Shown here: piece by piece, positions 14,953 to 20,462 of the stretch
How the letters are laid out: the number at the start of each line of letters is the position of its first letter
How positions within the stretch are numbered: the first letter of the stretch is position 1
From: JAWLCA01 sp050485905
GTDB lineage: Bacteria > Pseudomonadota > Alphaproteobacteria > Rhodobacterales > Rhodobacteraceae
Length of the DNA: 20,462 nt
NCBI GenBank assembly: GCA_050485905.1
Contig: JBJHCH010000064.1
Coordinates: 1-20,462 of the forward strand
Reading direction: 5' to 3'
The notes under the pieces: generated by a model
Database searches by the model: none
Told to the model about the DNA's origin: nothing
The model's input: only the letters and a program-made list of their open reading frames with translations
Position numbers and translations under genes: made by a program

Positions 14953-16269
14953 ATGGGTGGGAGCATGCCGCGCAGCGCGCTGACAGGCACACGGATACGC
15001 GAGCGCCGCGGGGTGATCGGACTGAAGCAAGCCGATCTGGCGCGCATGATCGGGATTTCCCCATCCTACCTTAATCTCATCGAGCATAATCGTCGCCGTG
15101 TGGGTAGCTCGTTGATCGAGCAGTTCGCGGCCGTGCTTGGCGTGCCGCCAGAGGCATTGACCGAGGGCGCGGAGACCCTATTGCTGGACGGGTTGCGCGC
15201 AGCGGCGACGGCGGCCGCACCCCCATTACCCGAACTCGACAGGATCGAGGAGTTTGCCGGACGGTTTCCGGGCTGGGCCGCATTGCTGACCGCAAGGCAC
15301 AGCCGCGTCGTGCATCTGGAGCAGACGGTGGAGCGGTTGACCGACCGTATGGCACATGATCCTTATCTTTCTACATCGCTCCACGAGGTTCTGTCCGCGG
15401 TGTCTTCGGTCCGCTCGACCGCCGCCATCCTTGCGGAGGTCGAAGATATAGACGCGGATTGGCGCAGGCGCTTTCTGCACAACCTGCAGACAGACAGCGT
15501 CCGGCTGGCGGAAAGTGCAGAGGCAATGGTCGCGTATCTTGACGGCACCACAGCCGAAGACGCTGGCCTTGCGTCGCCGCAAGAGGAAATGGAAGCTTGG
15601 CTGGCGACGCAGAACTATCACCTGCCGATGCTCGAACGCACCCAACCGCCTGATTTCGACGCGGTGATTGCCGGGGCCGGAACGGTACTCGCAAGCACCT
15701 CGTCCCGGGCGATGGCGCGCGATCACATGGATCGCTACCGGCAGGACGCGCGGCTGCTGCCCCTGGCCCAGTTCCGGGCGGCGGTAACGGAGCTTGGCGT
15801 CGATCCGGCCGCTCTGGCCCGGCGGTTCAGCGTCGATCTGCCGCCGGTGCTGCGCCGCCTTGCGACTCTGCCCGACCTGCAGCCAGCAGTGGGCCTGGTG
15901 GTCTGCGACGGATCGGGCACGCTGACTTTTCGCAAGCCTCTGAACGGCTTCGCCTTGCCCAGGTTCGGCGCGGCCTGCCCGCTCTGGCCCGTGTACCAGA
16001 CGCTTGCTCGGCCGATGACACCGCTGCGTCAGATCGTCGACATGCCGGGCCCTGTGGCAGGGGCGCGGCGGCGCTTCCGGACCTATGCCTTTTGCCACCC
16101 GAAACATCCGCAGGGATTTGACGGCCCAACCGTTATCGAGGCACTGATGCTCATCCTACCTGCGCCGGATGCCGAGCCTGGCCAGCCGATCGGAACCGGC
16201 TGTCGGGTCTGCCCGCGCCGCGACTGCGTGGCACGACGCGAACCGTCGATTGTGGCAGAGGGGTTTTGA
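14953..16269 (+). CDS. XRE/ScfR-type transcriptional regulator with a DHp-like central segment
   Basis: The protein has 438 residues from the ATG at 14953; an ATG four codons later (14965) follows GGTGGGAG and is an alternative. Residues about 10-70 are an XRE helix-turn-helix (GTRIRERRGVIGLKQADLARMIG, PSYLNLIEHNRR), as in regulators of the short-chain-acyl (ScfR/RamB) group. The C-terminal half ends with a cysteine cluster, GTGCRVCPRRDCVARREP, typical of the same group (DUF2083). In that group the middle often carries an IrrE-like HExxH domain. Here residues about 134-185 instead resemble the histidine-kinase DHp helices, with His144-Glu145 at the place of the H-box; no kinase ATPase domain follows. 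The gene is followed by a response regulator and a sensor kinase on the same strand. Confidence 0.85.
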   Translation: MGGSMPRSALTGTRIRERRGVIGLKQADLARMIGISPSYLNLIEHNRRRVGSSLIEQFAAVLGVPPEALTEGAETLLLDGLRAAATAAAPPLPELDRIEEFAGRFPGWAALLTARHSRVVHLEQTVERLTDRMAHDPYLSTSLHEVLSAVSSVRSTAAILAEVEDIDADWRRRFLHNLQTDSVRLAESAEAMVAYLDGTTAEDAGLASPQEEMEAWLATQNYHLPMLERTQPPDFDAVIAGAGTVLASTSSRAMARDHMDRYRQDARLLPLAQFRAAVTELGVDPAALARRFSVDLPPVLRRLATLPDLQPAVGLVVCDGSGTLTFRKPLNGFALPRFGAACPLWPVYQTLARPMTPLRQIVDMPGPVAGARRRFRTYAFCHPKHPQGFDGPTVIEALMLILPAPDAEPGQPIGTGCRVCPRRDCVARREPSIVAEGF

Positions 16270-16294
16270 CAGGCCGCTCGCGATTGGCGATAGT

Positions 16295-16302
16295 TTGCGC
16301 AA
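16295..16302. promoter_or_regulatory. Palindrome TTGCGCAA upstream of the response regulator
   Basis: This is an 8-bp palindrome in the 70-base gap between the XRE gene and the response regulator. The same core occurs at 6139-6146. A role as a binding site is speculative. Confidence 0.25.
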
Positions 16303-16339
16303 GAGCGCAGCCAGCGCCGGCCAGTGGGGGGAGCGATGG

Positions 16340-16714
16340 ATGGGCAAGCATGTCCTTCTTATCGAGGATGAGCCGAACATAAACGAGGCGATTCGTTTCA
16401 TTCTTGGGCGCGAGGGCTGGCGGGTGACGACCCATGACGAGGGCGTCGGGGCGCTTGAAGTGATCCGCAATGTTCGGCCCGATTTGCTGATCCTTGATGT
16501 TATGCTGCCGGGGCGCAGCGGCTTCGACATATTGAGGGATCTCCGTGACGACCCGGCGCTCGGCTCGACGCCCGTGCTGATGCTTACCGCAAAGGGTCAG
16601 GGACGTGACCGTGAGCAGGCCGAGCAGTTCGGCGCCAGCCGATACATGACCAAACCCTTCGCCAATACCGAATTCCTGGACTCGGTCCGCGAGTTGCTCG
16701 GCGCCGAGATCTGA
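16340..16714 (+). CDS. Single-domain response regulator (CheY-like receiver)
   Basis: The protein has 124 residues consisting of one receiver domain and no output domain. The acidic pair Glu9-Asp10 (LLIEDEP), the phosphoacceptor Asp53 (LILDVMLPG), Thr83 (MLTAK) and Lys105 (MTKPF) are all present, so it should be phosphorylatable. The ATG at 16340 follows GGGGGGAG; the frame is open further upstream but that part overlaps the XRE gene and has no receiver sequence. It ends six bases before the next gene, which itself overlaps the SSS-kinase gene, so it is the likely phosphorylation partner of that kinase. Lacking a DNA-binding domain, it must act by protein contact or in a phosphorelay. Confidence 0.92.
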   Translation: MGKHVLLIEDEPNINEAIRFILGREGWRVTTHDEGVGALEVIRNVRPDLLILDVMLPGRSGFDILRDLRDDPALGSTPVLMLTAKGQGRDREQAEQFGASRYMTKPFANTEFLDSVRELLGAEI

Positions 16715-16719
16715 TCCCG

Positions 16720-16998
16720 ATGGCGCGCCAGCCGCTTTATCTGGCACGGGAGAGCTACCGCAGGCGGCGGTTGACAGATGCCGCGCGGCTGCTGCCGGTT
16801 CTCGGCTTGCTGCTGATCGGACTGCCCGTTCTTTGGGATCCCGCCTCGGCGGACGCGCCGGTCACAGCTTGGGCCAAGCTCTATCTTTTCGTGGTCTGGT
16901 TTGCGCTCATCCTTGCGGCATTCCTGCTATCGCGCGCGCTGTCGCGCCCTCTGGCGGCTGGCGAGGACGCGAAGCGGCCGGATGAGGGCCAGGGCTGA
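16720..16998 (+). CDS. Small two-helix membrane protein ahead of the SSS-kinase
   Basis: The protein has 92 residues with a basic N-terminus (ESYRRRRLTD), a first membrane helix (LLPVLGLLLIGLPVLW), a short periplasmic loop, a second helix (LYLFVVWFALILAAFLL) and a charged C-terminal tail. Its TGA overlaps the ATG of the next gene by one base (TGATG at 16996-17000), so translation is coupled. Small 2-TM proteins encoded right before a sodium:solute symporter are a recurring arrangement (YjcH before ActP; CbrX before CbrA in Pseudomonas). By that analogy it may be an accessory or translational-control partner of the transporter-kinase. I cannot assign it to a Pfam family with certainty. Confidence 0.8.
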   Translation: MARQPLYLARESYRRRRLTDAARLLPVLGLLLIGLPVLWDPASADAPVTAWAKLYLFVVWFALILAAFLLSRALSRPLAAGEDAKRPDEGQG

Positions 16999-19685
16999 TG
17001 GTGTCATTCAACATTCTCGTTCTCGTCTGCATCATCTATGTGATTCTGCTGTTTCTTGTTGCCTTTGCAGTCGAGAAGCACGCAGAGCGCAATCCGATTG
17101 GTTGGTTGCGCTCGTCACTGGTCTACACGTTGTCGCTTTCGATCTACTGTACGGCCTGGACCTTCTACGGGGCGGTTGGCTACGCGGCGCGCTCGGGGCT
17201 GGAGTTCCTGACGATCTATCTTGGCCCCACACTAGTTTTTGTCGGTTGGTGGTGGCTGCTGCGCAAGCTGGTGCGGATCGGAAAAACCCAGCGGGTGACG
17301 TCGGTCGCGGATCTGATCTCGGCGCGCTACGGCAAGTCGAACTTGCTTGGCGTGATTGTCACTGTCATCGCGGTTGTCGGTATCACGCCTTATATTGCAT
17401 TGCAGTTGCAGTCGGTGACCCTTTCTTTCGCGGTCTTCGCTGCCGACACGCCGGACTGGGCGCCGCCCAATCTTCAATCCATTGCGATCTGGGTCGCAGC
17501 CGGGTTGGCATTGTTTACCATTCTGTTCGGAACTAGAAATCTGGACGCGAATGAGCAGCACCACGGCATCGTCACGGCGATTGCGGTTGAGGCGGTGGTT
17601 AAACTGGTCGCGCTGCTTGCGGTTGGGGTCTTCGTTGTCTGGGTCGTTGCTGATGGGATCGGCGACATCGCCCGTCGCATCAATGAATCGACCATCGCCG
17701 GCTGGGATCTGCAGCCCGGCCGATGGGCTGGCCTCACATTCATCTCTGCTGTCGCCATAATAACACTGCCACGCATGTTTCAGGTCATGGTGGTCGAGAA
17801 TGCAGACGAGCGGCACTTGGCGACCGCCTCGTGGGCCTTTCCACTCTATCTGTTCCTGATGAGCCTGTTCGTGGTCCCGATCGCCGTCGTCGGTCTGGAG
17901 ATGATGCCGCCGGGCGTGAATCCTGACACCTATGTGCTGACAATTCCGTTGGCGATGGAAAGGGAAACGCTGGCGATGCTGGCGTTTCTGGGGGGCTTTT
18001 CGGCTGCAACCTCCATGGTCATCGTGGCCTCGATCGCACTCGCCACGATGGTATCGAACCATATTGTCATGCCGGTCTGGCTGTCTCTCGCGGCTCGGGG
18101 CGGCAGCGGTCCGGGCGATGTGCGCCGGCTCGTCCTACGGGCCCGCCGAGCCTCGATCATGGCCGTGCTTGCGCTCGGATACGCCTACTACAGTGTCACC
18201 GGCGGGTCCGAGGCGCTGGCCGCGATCGGGCTTATCGCTTTCGTCGGGCTGGCGCAGCTTCTGCCAGCCATGGTGGGCGGGATCTTCTGGCGTGGGGCGA
18301 CGCGAGTCGGAGCGGCGGCCGGTTTGAGCATCGGCTTTGCCGTCTGGCTCTACACGCTGTTCCTGCCCAGCTTTGGCCCCGATGTGCTGTTGCCCGCCGC
18401 TATGCTGGCAGAGGGACCGTGGGGCATCGATTGGCTGCGCCCGCGCGCGCTGTTCGGGATCGGCGGTCTTGATCCGCTGCTGCACGCGATTTTCTGGAGC
18501 CTCTCACTGAACAGTATTGCCTTCTGCCTTGGCTCCCTGCTCAGCTTTCCAACTCCAATCGAGCGGGTGCAAGGCGCGCAGTTCGTCAACGTCTTCGACC
18601 TCAACATCGGCGCGAAGGGGTGGAGCCAGTCCTCGGCCGAGGCGGAGGATCTTCTGGTCATGGCCCAGCGGATCATGGGCGAGGACGAGGCGCAGGACTT
18701 CTTTCAGTCCGAAGCGAGGGGGCAGGGCAAGGCCGGCCTTCTGCCCGATACCACGCCGGAGTTCATCGAGGCACTGGAGAAGCGCCTGTCGTCCTCGGTT
18801 GGATCGGCGACCGCCCATGCGATGGTCGGCCAGATCGTAGGCGGCGCGATGGTGTCGGTAGAGGAACTGATGGCGGTGGCGAACGAAACCGCCCAGATCA
18901 TGGAGTATTCCGCCCAGCTGGAGGCGAAGTCTGAAGAGCTTTCCCGCACCGCCAGGCAGTTGCGCGAGGCCAATGCCAAGCTGCAGGATCTGTCGGTGCA
19001 GAAGGACGCATTCCTCTCCCAGATCAGCCATGAATTGCGCACACCGATGACATCGATCCGCGCGTTCTCCGAAATCCTGCGCGATGGTGGAGCTCTCGAT
19101 GACGAAGCGCGGGTCAAGTTCTCGGGGATCATCCATGACGAGGCGATCCGGTTGACGCGACTGCTGGATGATCTTCTGGATCTGTCAGTGTTGGAGCATG
19201 GACAGGTGCAACTGGCTTTCGAAAGCGAGAATCTGGGCAAGCTGATTGACCGGGCTATCCTCGCCTCTGCGTCGGTCGCGCCGGGGCGCTCGCTTCTGAT
19301 AGACCGCGATCATTCGGCAGAGAATGTGACCGTCACCAGCGATATCGGCCGACTGAGCCAAGTTTTCATCAACATCATTTCGAACGCACGTAAATACTGC
19401 GATGCCGAGAAGCCTCGCCTGACCATCCGCGTGCGACTTAACAGCGGTAGGCTGGACGTCGATTTCATCGACAACGGCTCTGGCATCCCGCGCAAGAGCC
19501 AGGCGTTGATCTTCGAGAAGTTCGCGCGACTGACCGATACCACGACGGCGGGCGGCGCTGGGCTCGGACTTGCGATCTGCCGCGAGATCATGGCCAGACT
19601 GGGCGGCACCATCACCTATATGCCCGGGCACGGCGGCGCCGCGTTTCGCGTGACTTTCCCGCGCAGTCAGGCCCAGGCTGCCTGA
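16998..19685 (+). CDS. Sodium:solute symporter-histidine kinase fusion (CbrA/CrbS-like sensor)
   Basis: The protein has 895 residues. About 1-515 form an SSS (PutP-type) transporter with roughly 13 membrane helices, including SLSIYCTAWTFYGAVG, VTSVADLISARYGKS and GSEALAAIGLIAFVGLAQLLP. A cytoplasmic stretch (about 545-640, EDLLVMAQRIMGEDEAQDFF onward) sits where CbrA-type proteins have the STAC domain, then a coiled coil (SAQLEAKSEELSRTARQL). The kinase has an H-box SHELRTPM with phospho-His678, N-box NIISNARKYC (about 792), DNGSG (about 825) and GAGLGLAICREIMARLGG (about 854). There is no receiver in cis; the adjacent response regulator is the likely partner. Related systems (CbrAB, CrbSR) respond to carbon sources such as histidine or acetate; the ligand here is unknown. 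Confidence 0.93.
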   Translation: MVSFNILVLVCIIYVILLFLVAFAVEKHAERNPIGWLRSSLVYTLSLSIYCTAWTFYGAVGYAARSGLEFLTIYLGPTLVFVGWWWLLRKLVRIGKTQRVTSVADLISARYGKSNLLGVIVTVIAVVGITPYIALQLQSVTLSFAVFAADTPDWAPPNLQSIAIWVAAGLALFTILFGTRNLDANEQHHGIVTAIAVEAVVKLVALLAVGVFVVWVVADGIGDIARRINESTIAGWDLQPGRWAGLTFISAVAIITLPRMFQVMVVENADERHLATASWAFPLYLFLMSLFVVPIAVVGLEMMPPGVNPDTYVLTIPLAMERETLAMLAFLGGFSAATSMVIVASIALATMVSNHIVMPVWLSLAARGGSGPGDVRRLVLRARRASIMAVLALGYAYYSVTGGSEALAAIGLIAFVGLAQLLPAMVGGIFWRGATRVGAAAGLSIGFAVWLYTLFLPSFGPDVLLPAAMLAEGPWGIDWLRPRALFGIGGLDPLLHAIFWSLSLNSIAFCLGSLLSFPTPIERVQGAQFVNVFDLNIGAKGWSQSSAEAEDLLVMAQRIMGEDEAQDFFQSEARGQGKAGLLPDTTPEFIEALEKRLSSSVGSATAHAMVGQIVGGAMVSVEELMAVANETAQIMEYSAQLEAKSEELSRTARQLREANAKLQDLSVQKDAFLSQISHELRTPMTSIRAFSEILRDGGALDDEARVKFSGIIHDEAIRLTRLLDDLLDLSVLEHGQVQLAFESENLGKLIDRAILASASVAPGRSLLIDRDHSAENVTVTSDIGRLSQVFINIISNARKYCDAEKPRLTIRVRLNSGRLDVDFIDNGSGIPRKSQALIFEKFARLTDTTTAGGAGLGLAICREIMARLGGTITYMPGHGGAAFRVTFPRSQAQAA

Positions 19686-19759
19686 AGCGCGCGGATCAAC
19701 CCTTCTGTAACCTTGCAGAGTGTAGACCTTGGGGGAAACGCCGGCAGAAGGGGCGCTCC

Positions 19760-20462
19760 ATGTCAGAAGGCGGGGTTCTGAAGCGCAAGGTGGTCGCGGG
19801 GCGTGCCCGTTCGTCCACTGCCGTGCCTCCCAGCTCGGTCAAGGCGCTGGGCCTTGCGCTCGGGCGCGCTGGACAACATGTTCCGGGCCTTGGTCTTTCG
19901 GTCGGAACGGTTCGGTTGCAGCAGATGTCGCTGACCGAGTTGCTGGAACTGCCCGAGGAACTTGCGCTGTTGGCCATAGTCGAGGGGCCGGGAGACGGTT
20001 TGGGGCTGATGGCCCTTACGCCTGCGGCACTTGCATCATTCATCGAGGTCGTGACGACAGGGCGGATCGGCCGCGCGACCGTGCCCCCACGCAAGCCGAC
20101 GCGCACCGATGCAGCAATGGCTGCAGGACTGATCGACAGTATCCTGACAGAATTTGAGATCGCGCTCGCCGGCAGTCCAGACCTGTCCTGGGCAGGCGGA
20201 TTTCGCTATGCGTCTTTCCTGCCGGATGCCCGCCCCCTGGGGCTGCTTCTTGAAGATCAGGCATACCGTGTCCTGACCGTCGATCTGACGCTTGGCGCTG
20301 GTGTGAGACAGGGCGAGGTACTCTTGGCTTTGCCTGCGCGTGGCCGCGCGGAAGCGACTGCTGGGATCGGAGCGAGCGCGTCGGACGGGCAGGGTGCGCG
20401 GATTCAACTGCGCTTGCCGGATGCGATGGGCTGGGATCAGGCAATGGAGCGCGCCATTCTGT
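19760..20462 (+). CDS. FliM/FliN-family flagellar switch-like protein, 5' part
   Basis: A frame open to the window end begins at the ATG at 19760, preceded by AAGGGG, and gives 234 residues before the cut. The N-terminus (MSEGGVLKRKVVAGRAR) and the middle (ALTPAALASFIEVVTTGRIG, then a helix with AAGLIDSILTEFE) resemble the middle domain of FliM-type flagellar switch proteins as found in Rhodobacterales, followed by a stretch (LLLEDQAYRVLTVDLTLG, QGEVLLALPARG) leading toward the expected C-terminal SpoA domain outside the window. FliM-type proteins form the C-ring that sets rotation direction. The similarity is by eye and moderate. The gene lies 74 bases after the kinase gene on the same strand; no terminator is seen between them. 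Confidence 0.7.
   Translation, partial: MSEGGVLKRKVVAGRARSSTAVPPSSVKALGLALGRAGQHVPGLGLSVGTVRLQQMSLTELLELPEELALLAIVEGPGDGLGLMALTPAALASFIEVVTTGRIGRATVPPRKPTRTDAAMAAGLIDSILTEFEIALAGSPDLSWAGGFRYASFLPDARPLGLLLEDQAYRVLTVDLTLGAGVRQGEVLLALPARGRAEATAGIGASASDGQGARIQLRLPDAMGWDQAMERAIL

Noticed and set aside
14953..16269. Reading the XRE regulator as a toxin-antitoxin or phage repressor
   Set aside because: The 438-residue length, the C-terminal Cys cluster of the ScfR group and the absence of a partner toxin or phage genes argue for a chromosomal metabolic regulator.
17232..18062. 276-residue minus-strand frame within the SSS-kinase gene
   Set aside because: It is antisense to transporter helices; its charged composition (Arg, His, Asp, Gln) is what hydrophobic codons give when read backwards.

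Overview
The window looks like a chromosomal segment of a high-GC alphaproteobacterium of the Rhodobacterales (Rhodobacter/Paracoccus/roseobacter type). The grounds are the gene families and their order, strong GC bias at third codon positions, and the general character of the proteins. I cannot name a genus. Most genes are ordinary housekeeping or metabolic genes. There is no phage, IS element, CRISPR array or rRNA operon in the window.

Layout, left to right. (1) 1-3257, plus strand: the 3' end of a YfgM-like TPR protein, the outer-membrane assembly lipoprotein BamB, and the ribosome-assembly GTPase Der, in the same order as yfgM-bamB-der of E. coli. (2) 3345-3420, minus strand: a tRNA-Thr(UGU) gene. 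(3) 3516-5874, minus strand: ilvN and ilvI, the two subunits of acetolactate synthase. Upstream of ilvI is an apparently complete attenuator: a 19-residue leader peptide with a Leu-Leu-Val-Ile-Val run, an alternative pairing, and an intrinsic terminator. (4) 6377-9501: a TRAP uptake system resembling 2-oxo-acid (TakP-type) transporters. The periplasmic binding protein is on the plus strand and faces its two membrane subunits (dctM, dctQ) on the minus strand across a strong terminator. (5) 9609-11683, minus strand: Bpt (leucyltransferase of the N-degron pathway), a DUF2852 membrane protein and a YbaK/EbsC tRNA-deacylase-like protein. The DUF2852 promoter region carries two perfect copies of ATGTGAA-N5-TTCACAT. 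(6) 11777-14886, plus strand: glnE (glutamine synthetase adenylyltransferase) overlapping a small conserved-looking hypothetical gene. (7) 14953-19685, plus strand: a signalling cassette of an XRE/ScfR-type regulator, a single-domain response regulator, a 2-TM small protein, and a sodium:solute symporter fused to a histidine kinase (CbrA/CrbS-like architecture). (8) 19760 to the end: a truncated FliM/FliN-family gene.

How the genes relate: acetolactate synthase uses pyruvate and 2-oxobutyrate, and the adjacent TRAP system probably imports small 2-oxo acids or related carboxylates. GlnE and the transporter-kinase cassette link to nitrogen and carbon sensing. The observations most worth following up are a histidine-kinase-DHp-like helical pair inside the XRE regulator next to a bona fide kinase and receiver, the paired operators in front of the DUF2852 gene, and the ilv leader-peptide attenuator.
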